Part shown: positions 25,350-35,509 of the stretch, piece by piece
How positions within the stretch are numbered: position 1 is the first letter of the stretch
How the letters are laid out: the number at the start of each line of letters is the position of its first letter
Source of the DNA: an uncultured Roseibium sp.
Lineage (GTDB): Bacteria; Pseudomonadota; Alphaproteobacteria; Rhizobiales; Stappiaceae
DNA: 64,000 bases
Assembly (NCBI RefSeq): GCF_947499295.1
Contig: NZ_CANMNP010000002.1
Location: 1-64,000, forward strand
Direction: 5' to 3'
Position numbers and translations under genes: made by a program
Notes under the pieces: generated by a model
Databases searched by the model: none
Told to the model about the DNA's origin: nothing
What the model saw: only the letters and a program-made list of their open reading frames with translations

Positions 25350-26545
25350 GCAATGCGGCCCGCGCAGCCGAAATGGCGGCGCGGGCTTCTTATGGCCGTT
25401 TGCTCGCCTTTCTGTCAGTGCGCACGAGTGATATTGCGCAGGCAGAAGACGCTTTGGCGGATGCATTTGCCAAAGCGCTTGATCATTGGCCTGAAAACGG
25501 AGTTCCCCGCAATCCGGACGCGTGGCTTTTGACGGTCGCGCGCAACCGCTTGACGGACGTGCAAAGGCGCCAGACACGATTTCCAACCGAACACGAGCTG
25601 CCCGACATGCCGGAAGAAGAAAGTTCAGGTCGTGAATTTCCGGATCAGCGCCTGGCTCTCATGATGGTCTGTGCGCATCCCGCCATCGCGGCAGACCTGC
25701 ATCCACCCTTGATGCTTCAAACCGTCCTTGGACTTGATGCCAAGCATATTGCGCGCCTCTATCTGATGTCCCCAGCCGCACTTTCAAAGCGGCTTGTTCG
25801 TGCCAAGACAAAAATCCGGGACGCAGGCATTCCGTTCAAAATCCCGGATCGGGAGGTTTTGCCTGAGCGGAGCACTTCTGTTCTTGAAGCGATTTACGGT
25901 CTGCATGCTCATGATTGGCTCGATCCGGCAGACACCCTGGGTGAGGAAGCACTCTACCTTTCGGATCTGTTGTGCAAGTTGCTGCCGGACAGCGCAGAAG
26001 TTCTTGGCCTTTCCGCGCTGATCGCCTTCAGTCATGCCCGGGTAAATGCGCGCATTGTCGAAGGCATTTTGGTGCCGACGGATGAACAGAACACCAACCT
26101 TTGGAATGACGGGTTGATCAACTATGGCAAGCGGCAATTGTCGCGCGCTTATCGTCTGGAAGAGGTTGGCCGGTTTCAGATTGAGGCGGCAATCGAAGCC
26201 GTTCACATTGAAAGAAAACAAAGCGGTGAAACGGACTGGGAAGCGCTCAACAAGCTCTATCATGCCTATCTGACCAAAGTGCCAACGGCTGGCGGACTTG
26301 TTGCACAAGCTGCGATTACCGGCCGATTGCATGGTGCCGAAGCAGGGCTTGCGGCCATCGAGGCGATTGAGGAAACCGTCGGACCGGCATTCCAGCCTTT
26401 CTGGGCCGTCAGAGCCGATTTGTACGCCAGATCGGGGCGAAACAACGAGGCTGTTGCCTGCTATGAAAAGGCGATTTCCCTGGCAACTGACCTGCCCACC
26501 ATTGAATTCCTGAAGCAGAGGCGGATCGCCGTGCTTCCGAACTGA
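25346..26545 (+). CDS. ECF42-type RNA polymerase sigma factor with C-terminal extension
   Basis: A sigma-70 family factor with regions 2 (SYGRLLAFLSVRTSDIAQAE, DAWLLTVARNRLTDVQRRQ) and 4 (LDAKHIARLYLMSPAALSKR), then a long C-terminal TPR-like extension from about residue 170. This is the architecture of the ECF42 group, whose extension modulates activity instead of an anti-sigma factor. I start it at a TTG at 25346 that overlaps the TGA of the DGPF gene (TTGA), because the family begins just before AARAAE; no better start lies nearby. About 399 residues, so a full-length member. Confidence 0.88.
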   Translation: MSNAARAAEMAARASYGRLLAFLSVRTSDIAQAEDALADAFAKALDHWPENGVPRNPDAWLLTVARNRLTDVQRRQTRFPTEHELPDMPEEESSGREFPDQRLALMMVCAHPAIAADLHPPLMLQTVLGLDAKHIARLYLMSPAALSKRLVRAKTKIRDAGIPFKIPDREVLPERSTSVLEAIYGLHAHDWLDPADTLGEEALYLSDLLCKLLPDSAEVLGLSALIAFSHARVNARIVEGILVPTDEQNTNLWNDGLINYGKRQLSRAYRLEEVGRFQIEAAIEAVHIERKQSGETDWEALNKLYHAYLTKVPTAGGLVAQAAITGRLHGAEAGLAAIEAIEETVGPAFQPFWAVRADLYARSGRNNEAVACYEKAISLATDLPTIEFLKQRRIAVLPN

Positions 26546-26590
26546 CCCTGCCGAAGAGACCCGGAAAGCCTGTTGCACAACCTGACTAAA

Positions 26591-26629
26591 TTCGCCGGCG
26601 TCAAGCTTTGCAAGCTTGACGCCGGCGAA
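26591..26629. terminator. Long perfect hairpin between convergent sigma and TAXI genes
   Basis: Two 18-base arms, TTCGCCGGCGTCAAGCTT and its exact complement, surround a three-base loop. It lies between the converging ends of the ECF sigma gene and the TAXI-TRAP binding protein gene and could terminate both. There is no T run on either side, so it may act as an mRNA 3' end protector instead. Confidence 0.7.
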
Positions 26630-26648
26630 AGTCTTCGGAAAGTACAGA

Positions 26649-27626
26649 TTACAGCGCGCCGATTTCCTTGTAATAGCGCTCTGCGCCTGGGTGCAGCTTG
26701 ATTGTGCCCTCTGCCTTTGCGGCATATTCGGGCGTCAGCGCTTTTGCCCAAGGCGCATCGGATGCGATACTGTCGACATTCTCCCAGAATGCCTTGGTCA
26801 TGTTGTAGACCAGCTCTTCGTCTAGATCCGTGCGAACGGCAATGCTGACACCGGTGTCGTTGGATTTGACGGGACCTTCGTTGACCTGATTTGCGTAAAG
26901 GCCTGCTGGAACCTCAGTGCGATGGCGGAACTTGCCGAGAAACTTGTCAACCGCTTCACCGCTATCGTCTTCCGGTCCGATGAATCGCACTTTTTCAGTC
27001 TCAGTGAATTGTATGAATTGCTGACAGGGGTCAATGCAGCCATTGACATACATGTCGATCTTGCCATCTAGAAAGGCCTGAAAGCCTGTTTTCCAGTTTG
27101 CCTTGATTGCATCATAGTCTTCACCCGCAACGAGGCCTGTTGTGGACTGGATCCAGCCTTTGGCGGCGTTGTAGGCTCCACCTCCTTGCGGGCCCAGAAA
27201 CACGGTTGTCCCCTCAATGTCATCGAGATATTCGATCCCGCTGTCGGGGCGTACGGCAAAGTGATAAGCCCCCCAGGGAAAGGCCATGAGCTGGCTGATG
27301 TTACCGGCCAGCTCCTCGTGGTTTTCCACGTCCTTGTACATCGCCCTCTTGTTGCTGAGCAGCGAGTGGATCGTTGGAGAGCCCATCGACATATCGAGGT
27401 TGCCTTTGGCTACTTCCAGCATATGGACGGTCGCAGCACCGCCAGCAGCAACCTCAATCGTGACGTCATCCAAATTCTCGGTCACGATGTTGGCAAAGGT
27501 AGCCATCGTGATCGCTTGGCCGAGGCTCGGTGCGATCGTGGCCATTTTTAACGTGACGTCCTCCGCCCAGCTGGATGAAGCAATAAGGGTTGTGGCAAGA
27601 ACAGTCGCAAGACTTAGTCGGCGCAT
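26649..27626 (-). CDS. TAXI-family TRAP transporter solute-binding protein
   Basis: A periplasmic substrate-binding protein of the TAXI branch of TRAP transporters, about 325 residues. It has a Sec signal peptide (RRLSLATVLATTLIASSSWA) and the family pattern LKMATIAPSLGQAITMATFA and GPQGGGAYNAAKGWI. The ATG at 27626 is preceded by GGGAGG, so it is a better start than an in-frame ATG at 27647. It follows the fused permease gene. The ligand of TAXI proteins is usually a carboxylate; here it cannot be named. Confidence 0.93.
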   Translation of the reverse strand: MRRLSLATVLATTLIASSSWAEDVTLKMATIAPSLGQAITMATFANIVTENLDDVTIEVAAGGAATVHMLEVAKGNLDMSMGSPTIHSLLSNKRAMYKDVENHEELAGNISQLMAFPWGAYHFAVRPDSGIEYLDDIEGTTVFLGPQGGGAYNAAKGWIQSTTGLVAGEDYDAIKANWKTGFQAFLDGKIDMYVNGCIDPCQQFIQFTETEKVRFIGPEDDSGEAVDKFLGKFRHRTEVPAGLYANQVNEGPVKSNDTGVSIAVRTDLDEELVYNMTKAFWENVDSIASDAPWAKALTPEYAAKAEGTIKLHPGAERYYKEIGAL

Positions 27627-27643
27627 GAGGTTTCCTCCCTTGG

Positions 27644-29773
27644 TCATGCAATTTCCTTTGGTGCGTTTGGTGTTGAATGCCGTGACAGATGAAAATGCCG
27701 GGCGAGCAGTGCGATGCCGGCGACAGTTGCCAAAACGGCCACCAACAGGCTCGGAACGAGCGTAAGCAGACCGAGTGCGGTCCTCACCAATCTTTCGAGC
27801 GGGCTGAGGCGCGCGCGGTCAAATCCCGTCAATGCGGATGCGAGCATCCACATGGCGAGCATGAAGGCGACAATGATCCAAGCGAATTCGGACCATCCGA
27901 CCGTTGCAACATCAAGCATGGCGTGGCTGGTCGGAAGGTCTTCTCCGAACCAGACAAAGAGGACTTGCAGCTTGTAAAGAACAGCAGGGTGATAGACGAA
28001 GACAAACGGGATCAGAAATCCGGCGATCCCGATGCGCGCCGCCTCAAACCCCGTCCGCACGGGATCTGCGCCCGCAATGGGGGCCGCGGCAAATGCAGCC
28101 AGCGCAACCGGTGGTGTCACTGTCGACATGACGGCAAAGAAAACCACGAACAGATGCAGTGTGAGCGGTGGAATGCCGATTGCTTCAATGCCGGAGCTGA
28201 GCGCAATCACTATGATGAAGTAAGTCGCACCCGGCGGCAGGCCCATTCCAAGAACGATGGAGCCGAGCGCAACGACCAGCAAGACAACCGGTAGCGGCCC
28301 GCTTGCCATTTGGGTCAGCAACAGAGCAAGTCTGCCTGAAAAGCCTGACACCTGGATCAGCCCAACGATGAGGCCGATGGCGGTTACGATGACAACGATG
28401 GCGGCAGACATGCGTCCCGCGCTGACGAATGCAGACCAGAGGCTTCTTACGGACCGGAACGCGGGAAAGAGAACCAGTGCCGTCCCAAGGGCTGCAGCCA
28501 GACCGTAGAAACCTGCTTTGGGTACGGACGGCTGGACGAAAAGGAAGTAAGTCAGAACACCAAGCGGAATGATAAACACCAGACACTGGAATAGTTCCAT
28601 GCGATTTAGCGAAGGCCGGTCTTCGGCTCTGAGTGTTCCGATCCCCTGTTTTCGGGCCTCGAAGTAGATGGTCAAGAAGGTGCCGAGGTAATAGAAGATC
28701 GCCGGCAGGATCGCCGCGACCACTATGTAGCGATATTCGAGACCGATTTGGCCGGCGACGAAAAACGCGACAACGCCCATGACCGGTGGCATCACCTGCC
28801 CACCTGTGGACGCGGCTGCTTCCACGGCGCCGGCAAAGGCAGGCCGGAAACCCGATTTCTTGATAACGGGGATTGTCATCACGCCAGTGGAGACGACATT
28901 TGAAATTGCAGCGCCGGAAAGCGTTCCGAACAGCGCGGAACTGGCCACCGCAGCATGTGCGGCACCACCAACAAAACGGCCGGTCAGGCGATTGGCTATC
29001 TTCAAAAGCAAATCGCCGGCGCCCGAGGCCATCATCACGGCGCCGAACACGATGTAAATGAGAACGTTTCCTGAGACGACCTGAAGTGGCTGGCCGAACA
29101 TGCCGCCTGTCTGAGCCCAGAAGTTCTGCACCATTGAGCGCAGATTTTGACCAAAGGTTGCATCAGATCCGGCAAGGATCCCGGTCCAGCCGGGCAAATC
29201 GCCCCGCACAAAGAAATACACGATCCAGAAGGCGCAAAACGCCACGATGAACCCGCCGAACATGCGCCATGTCAGATAGAGTGTGATCATCGTCGCGAGC
29301 GGGAACATCACGTAGTCGATTGGTTGCGCGGAAGGAAGCGCGCCGCCATCAGTCGCAAAGATCTTGACGATCCAAGCAGAAAAGGCGGCAACGGCCAACA
29401 GTGTCAGCGCCCAGTTCAGCCACTGCAAAGTGCGGTTGCCGTGAAGCGTGAGAAGTGAAATCGCAAAGGCAAACAGGATCGGGAGGCCCAGTATCAGGCC
29501 GGTGGGCAAGAGGAAGGTGCGTTCAAAACTTCGATAACCGCCGCCAAGCCAATGCTCGCGATAAAGCAATCGCTTGTCGCGTCTGGAGAGTTCATCGAAC
29601 CCGGGCGTAGTCACTTCTATGATCCACCGGACAAACTCGGAGATCGGACCCGAAGCCGCGTAGATCAAAATCACCATCGCAAAACAGAATGCGAGTGTTT
29701 CCGACAGGCCAGTCGCGATACGGCCGGAAGGAAGGGCCTTGGCGTCTATGCTGTCGGCCTGGACTGCACTCAT
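27644..29773 (-). CDS. TRAP transporter fused 4TM/12TM permease
   Basis: A 709-residue polytopic protein combining the small DctQ-like and the large DctM-like TRAP subunits, as is usual for TAXI systems. It has many membrane segments and the DctM-like block MGLPPGATYFIIVIALSSG. I use the ATG at 29773, with GGGAG upstream; an in-frame ATG at 29800 would overlap the sulfatase gene. It uses an ion gradient to import the ligand captured by the TAXI protein. Confidence 0.92.
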   Translation of the reverse strand: MSAVQADSIDAKALPSGRIATGLSETLAFCFAMVILIYAASGPISEFVRWIIEVTTPGFDELSRRDKRLLYREHWLGGGYRSFERTFLLPTGLILGLPILFAFAISLLTLHGNRTLQWLNWALTLLAVAAFSAWIVKIFATDGGALPSAQPIDYVMFPLATMITLYLTWRMFGGFIVAFCAFWIVYFFVRGDLPGWTGILAGSDATFGQNLRSMVQNFWAQTGGMFGQPLQVVSGNVLIYIVFGAVMMASGAGDLLLKIANRLTGRFVGGAAHAAVASSALFGTLSGAAISNVVSTGVMTIPVIKKSGFRPAFAGAVEAAASTGGQVMPPVMGVVAFFVAGQIGLEYRYIVVAAILPAIFYYLGTFLTIYFEARKQGIGTLRAEDRPSLNRMELFQCLVFIIPLGVLTYFLFVQPSVPKAGFYGLAAALGTALVLFPAFRSVRSLWSAFVSAGRMSAAIVVIVTAIGLIVGLIQVSGFSGRLALLLTQMASGPLPVVLLVVALGSIVLGMGLPPGATYFIIVIALSSGIEAIGIPPLTLHLFVVFFAVMSTVTPPVALAAFAAAPIAGADPVRTGFEAARIGIAGFLIPFVFVYHPAVLYKLQVLFVWFGEDLPTSHAMLDVATVGWSEFAWIIVAFMLAMWMLASALTGFDRARLSPLERLVRTALGLLTLVPSLLVAVLATVAGIALLARHFHLSRHSTPNAPKEIA

Positions 29774-29774
29774 C

Positions 29775-31448
29775 TCACTCTCCCGCTTCCTTGCGCTCAT
29801 TGAGATGATTTTGAAGGACAGGACCGCGGTAGGCCTGCGTCAACTCGGCCGGAACTTCGGTGCCATCCTTTAGAAATGGAAGAATTCCCTTTCGCCGCGA
29901 GCGGCCACGCATGGCCTTGATGTCGTCTTCGGATTTGGTAACTCGCTGAGCCAGCCTCCGGCCCCACTGGGCAAGGTAGCCATAGAGACGATCGATTTCC
30001 GCGGCGTGTTCATTGTCTTTCGCGAGATCGACAAATTCCTCAGGGTCGGACGCAAGATCAAACAGCATCGGGCGAAAACCGCCTTCTGCGTGCATGAGTT
30101 TGTAGCGGCCATCGAACACCATAAAGAGGCGCGCGTCTCTGGGCTCGAGCTCTAGCTTCACACATTGAGGCGTTGGTGAATAATCGAATTCGCTAATGAC
30201 GAAGTCACGTGTCTGGGTCGCTTTCCCGTGCAGGAATGGTTCCAGGCTGCGACCTTCAAGAATGTGGTCCGGCACTTTACCGCCCGCCGCTTGGACAAAA
30301 GTCGGCAACAGGTCTATGGCTTCCACCAGGGCATCGCATGTCGTCCCGCGGGTTGCTTGAGCTTCTTCGCGAGGGTCATGGATGATCAGCGGCACTTTGA
30401 CCGACTGCTCATGAAAGAGATCTTTCTCGCCCAGCCAGTGATCGCCAAGATAATCGCCATGGTCGGACGTGAGCACGATCATGGTGTCTTTCAGCTGTCC
30501 GCTCTCTTCCAGATAGTCGAGCAGCCGGCCCAGCTGATCATCGCACTGTTTTATCAGCCCCATATAGGCAGGGATGACTTTTTCACGAACGGCGTCCTGC
30601 TGAAACGCTTCCGATATCTTGCTTTCCATATATGCCGCATAAACCGGATGAGCGTTCTCGCGCTCAAGCGCGTGGCGCCGAGCCTGAGGCACGTGATTTT
30701 TGCCGAACATTTCGTGGTAGGGAGCCGGTACAATATACGGCCAGTGAGGCTTGATGTAGCTGACATGCGCGCACCAGGTTCCCTTGGCCTGTTCCATGAA
30801 CTCGATTGCCTGAGAAGTCAGCCAGGGCGTTTCGCTGTCTTCTTCGCGAATATTGGCGGCCTTGTCGGCATTGTCGAACATCCAGCCGCTGGCGATCTGA
30901 TCGTCACTGATCCCGGCATTGGCGAAATCTGCCCATGGGTTGGCGCTGTCGTAACCTTTTGACTTCAGATACTCGTTGTAGGGCGAACGTTTTTCGTCAT
31001 AAAAGCCATCCGGCCCTTGGCCCCACAGGCCGTCGTCACGGACCCAGACATCGAAGCCGCATTCTTCCTGGCGTGCGCCAATGACGCTGTCCGGGCTGAG
31101 GCCGAGACGGGACATGCCTTCCTTGTCGGCTTTCATATGGGTCTTGCCGATAAGCCAGCACTCCATCCCAAGACTGCGCAGGTGGTCACCCATCGTCATT
31201 TCGCCAATGCGCAGAGGAAACCCGTTCCATTGCGCGCCGTGTGACGATGCATAGCGGCCGGTATAGGTGCTCATCCGGCTGGCACCGCAAATCGGTGATT
31301 GCACATAGGCGTTGGTGAACCGGACACCCATTGCCGCAACACGATCGAAATTCGGAGTATGAAGATGGGGATGACCGGCGCAGCTCATGTAGTCAAAGCG
31401 CAACTGGTCATACATGACAAAGAGAATGTTCAGCGCTGTCCCTCCCAA
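29775..31448 (-). CDS. Sulfatase-family hydrolase
   Basis: A 557-residue member of the type I sulfatase/alkaline phosphatase superfamily. The formylglycine motif is CGASR (Cys54 to Arg58), followed by STYTGRYASSHG; metal-site residues lie in MYDQLR and TSDHGDYLGDH. It needs a formylglycine-generating enzyme not seen in this window. It has no signal peptide, so it probably works in the cytoplasm on an imported sulfate or phosphonate ester, and it lies just upstream of the TRAP permease gene, which may supply the ester. Phosphonate monoester hydrolase activity is an alternative. Confidence 0.9.
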   Translation of the reverse strand: MGGTALNILFVMYDQLRFDYMSCAGHPHLHTPNFDRVAAMGVRFTNAYVQSPICGASRMSTYTGRYASSHGAQWNGFPLRIGEMTMGDHLRSLGMECWLIGKTHMKADKEGMSRLGLSPDSVIGARQEECGFDVWVRDDGLWGQGPDGFYDEKRSPYNEYLKSKGYDSANPWADFANAGISDDQIASGWMFDNADKAANIREEDSETPWLTSQAIEFMEQAKGTWCAHVSYIKPHWPYIVPAPYHEMFGKNHVPQARRHALERENAHPVYAAYMESKISEAFQQDAVREKVIPAYMGLIKQCDDQLGRLLDYLEESGQLKDTMIVLTSDHGDYLGDHWLGEKDLFHEQSVKVPLIIHDPREEAQATRGTTCDALVEAIDLLPTFVQAAGGKVPDHILEGRSLEPFLHGKATQTRDFVISEFDYSPTPQCVKLELEPRDARLFMVFDGRYKLMHAEGGFRPMLFDLASDPEEFVDLAKDNEHAAEIDRLYGYLAQWGRRLAQRVTKSEDDIKAMRGRSRRKGILPFLKDGTEVPAELTQAYRGPVLQNHLNERKEAGE

Positions 31449-31531
31449 GATCGCCTGATAGGAGAGAATAGGGCTAAGTACTCATAGCTTTCAAATCACC
31501 ATTTTTCTCTTTCGGTAATTTTAGTTATGAG

Positions 31532-32437
31532 CTAGCTCCACCCTTTGCAATGCTCATGAACGAGGTCCGAGAAAGCGAAGGCGGCCGGGGTGAGTATTCT
31601 GTCTTTTGCGCTGGTGATGGCTATGGAGACTGTTGGCAACGTCTCCTCAATCGGCACAAGCCCTAAGTCCCATTTCGCACGGAGTTCTGGTATCGGCAGG
31701 CTTGGAAACGAGCATAGCAGATCGGTTCCTTCGAGCATGGAAAGGATGCTTAGAACGGAATCGGATCGGGCAAAGGGTTCAGGCGGGCGCACGCCCTTTC
31801 TTTCAAAGATCTCATAGTAGACCGGGCGGCGTTCTTTCGGTCCGATCATGATCCAGCGACCGTCTCTGAGATCAAGCGGATCTGTCACGCTCAGATACCG
31901 CGAATGACTGCCGGTAAGGATCGAAACTGGCGTTGAGAACAATTGCGTTGCCTGAAGCCCTGGAAGGTCGCTGGGAGATGGCGAGGGACCCAGGACAAAG
32001 TCGGCCTCCCCGCGCCGCAGGGGAGAAAAGGCCGCAGGGGCATGACCGCCAGTGATGCCGATTTTCACGTTTGGAAACCGGTGTTGAAAGCGGCGCAGGA
32101 CTTCCGGGACAACCTTTAGCGCAACAAGCGGCGATACGATAATATCGATCGTTCCGACATAGTCCCCCTGGATCTGGGCAACCTCTTCACGAAGTTTCTT
32201 GATATCGCCGAAGATCTTCCGGCAACGATCGACGATGAGCTGTCCTTCACGGGTTGGCACGACCCCATAGGACGCTCGAAAGAAAATGGGTGTTCCCAGT
32301 TCCGTCTCTGCGGCTTTCAATGCCTTGGTAATCGCTGGCTGGGTCTTGTTCATGCGGGCAGCAGCTGCCCCGAGGCTGCCAAGCTCGGCGATCGTGACGA
32401 TCAACTCCACATGCTGGGGTTTCAACAAGCTCTCCAC
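31532..32437 (-). CDS. LysR-family transcriptional regulator
   Basis: A 301-residue LysR regulator: an N-terminal winged helix (VTIAELGSLGAAAARMNKTQ, then PAITKALKAAETELG) and a C-terminal effector domain. It lies 83 bases upstream of the sulfatase-TRAP unit in the same orientation, so it is a natural candidate to control it, with the ligand possibly the sulfate ester or its product. This is inferred from context. Confidence 0.9.
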   Translation of the reverse strand: MESLLKPQHVELIVTIAELGSLGAAAARMNKTQPAITKALKAAETELGTPIFFRASYGVVPTREGQLIVDRCRKIFGDIKKLREEVAQIQGDYVGTIDIIVSPLVALKVVPEVLRRFQHRFPNVKIGITGGHAPAAFSPLRRGEADFVLGPSPSPSDLPGLQATQLFSTPVSILTGSHSRYLSVTDPLDLRDGRWIMIGPKERRPVYYEIFERKGVRPPEPFARSDSVLSILSMLEGTDLLCSFPSLPIPELRAKWDLGLVPIEETLPTVSIAITSAKDRILTPAAFAFSDLVHEHCKGWS

Positions 32438-32487
32438 GGCTCAATCACTTTGGCACCGAGACTAGAAGATCGCGGTGGTCAAAGCAA

Positions 32488-32512
32488 AAGGGCGAGCCAA
32501 TGGCTCGCCCTT
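32488..32512 (-). terminator. Intrinsic terminator after groEL
   Basis: AAGGGCGAGCCA and its exact complement TGGCTCGCCCTT form a strong hairpin that on the minus strand runs into a TTTTGCTTTG stretch. It lies 29 bases after the groEL stop. Confidence 0.85.
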
Positions 32513-32540
32513 AAGTCTTGGATCGTCTGGAACGACTGGC

Positions 32541-34193
<1,653 letters not shown>

Positions 34194-34239
34194 TCACTTA
34201 AATTGGAATGATGATGAGATCAAAAAGCGGTTCGCTGAT

Positions 34240-34527
34240 TTAAGCGATCACGCCCATGATGTCGGATTCCTTCATGATCAGGAGGTCTTCACCGTCGATT
34301 TTGACTTCGGTGCCGGACCACTTGCCGAAAAGAACACGGTCGCCAGCTTTGACGTCAAGAGCAACGATCTCGCCATTGTCTTTGCGAGCGCCTGTGCCGA
34401 CGGCGATGATCTCGCCTTCCTGCGGCTTTTCTTTTGCGGTATCCGGAATGATGATGCCGCCAGCGGTTTTCTCTTCAGAGTCTACGCGGCGAACAACGAC
34501 ACGGTCGTGAAGTGGACGAAATGCCAT
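34240..34527 (-). CDS. groES: 10 kDa co-chaperonin GroES
   Basis: The 95-residue lid of the GroEL ring, with [13 protein letters not shown] at the start, the mobile loop [18 protein letters not shown] and the [15 protein letters not shown] end. First gene of the groESL operon. Confidence 0.99.
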   Translation of the reverse strand: MAFRPLHDRVVVRRVDSEEKTAGGIIIPDTAKEKPQEGEIIAVGTGARKDNGEIVALDVKAGDRVLFGKWSGTEVKIDGEDLLIMKESDIMGVIA

Positions 34528-34629
34528 AAGACTAGTTTCCTCTCATGAGCGCGCCCCACGCAATTGGCAGCGCGCGAGACATGATTTCTAGGTTGATTTC
34601 GCATGAAGGGCCTTCCCCTCATGAGGCTA

Positions 34630-34656
34630 TTAGCACTCCTCGAAGGCGAGTGCTAA
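34630..34656. promoter_or_regulatory. CIRCE operator (HrcA-binding site)
   Basis: TTAGCACTC-N9-GAGTGCTAA, an exact copy of the CIRCE inverted repeat, lies about 100 bases upstream of groES. It is bound by the heat-shock repressor HrcA; hrcA is not in this window. Confidence 0.97.
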
Positions 34657-34665
34657 CGCGCCCAC

Positions 34666-34694
34666 GATTTATGTACCGAAGGCCGTCTTGTCAA
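34666..34694 (-). promoter_or_regulatory. Promoter of groESL
   Basis: On the minus strand TTGACA is followed after 17 bases by TAAATC, immediately upstream of the CIRCE element, which fits a sigma-70 promoter occluded by HrcA. The -10 is imperfect. Confidence 0.6.
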
Positions 34695-34781
34695 TGCTTT
34701 GTGATGATAAATCGTGCGCTCTTGAGTGGCAGACCGCCCTTGCGGTTGAAGGCATGCCCAGGCAATGGCATCTCAAGCCTC

Positions 34782-34814
34782 AAAAAGCGGGCCGCAGAGA
34801 GACTTTGGCCCGCA
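34782..34814 (-). terminator. Intrinsic terminator after the secreted unknown
   Basis: On the minus strand GCGGGCC and GGCCCGC form a stem followed by TTTTTG, 12 bases after the stop of the secreted protein gene. Confidence 0.8.
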
Positions 34815-34825
34815 GTTTTCAGCGG

Positions 34826-35401
34826 TCAATTGGCCTCGACGACCGTGAAAGGCAGGTTAAAGGCAGCCTTCTTCCCACCGAATTCGTCGCTGAAGCTCGT
34901 TTCGAGTTGATAATCGCCCGCCGGCAACCCACTGAACTGGAAACTCAACGCAGCAGAGAGCTCACGTTTCTTGGATCTGCTGTTCCCGGAAAAAGAGGCG
35001 AAATTGCTTTGTTCGGCAAGGACCTGTCCGGACAGGTTCAGGAGACGGTAACTTGCGGTGAGCTCGTAGGCGTACCCGTCGGCGCTTTCTTGAAATCCAT
35101 AGCCAACGGGCTCTGCATAAACGTTGATCGTGTCCCCATCTGCAAACTTGGCTGCGTCAAGCGGCGTATATTTGCCGTAGCCGGTGCTTGCATCTTCGGA
35201 GAAGCTCACGGTGGTGAATGCAAGCTCCGAAGCGTTCCAGGCTGAGTCCAATGTGTTGAGAGCCTGGAGAAAAGACTGCGAAGGTTTGGCGACTTGCTCC
35301 GATTGAGCCTGCGCAGCCAATGTGCCGGTCAGCGTCCCGGTCGCAATCAGGATTGCTGCTGCGATCCGCCCGGTTGCACGTCTACCTGCCAGTATTTTCA
35401 T
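34826..35401 (-). CDS. Secreted protein of unknown function
   Basis: A 191-residue predicted periplasmic protein with a signal peptide (GRIAAAILIATGTLTGTLAA, cleaved near AQAQS). The mature part has no recognised domain; it is rich in Ser, Ala and aromatic residues, and ends in GLPAGDYQLETSF...NLPFTVVEAN, like a beta-sandwich. I start it at the ATG at 35401; the ATG at 35413 is also possible. It stands alone with its own terminator. Confidence 0.75.
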   Translation of the reverse strand: MKILAGRRATGRIAAAILIATGTLTGTLAAQAQSEQVAKPSQSFLQALNTLDSAWNASELAFTTVSFSEDASTGYGKYTPLDAAKFADGDTINVYAEPVGYGFQESADGYAYELTASYRLLNLSGQVLAEQSNFASFSGNSRSKKRELSAALSFQFSGLPAGDYQLETSFSDEFGGKKAAFNLPFTVVEAN

Positions 35402-35509
35402 AAGTTCCCACACGCCCTTTAGTCTTGTCTGTTATCAGGGTTGTGGCCGATATAAACTGACTTTACCCGATAGACAAGAAAATGTGTGCAATGCGGTAAA
35501 TGTAGACGG

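Larger units (their letters stand above)
34528..34825. other. groESL promoter region
   Basis: About 300 bases before groES. It contains the CIRCE operator and a sigma-70 type promoter on the groES side, and a terminator hairpin for the secreted protein gene on the other. No gene is seen in it. Confidence 0.6.
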
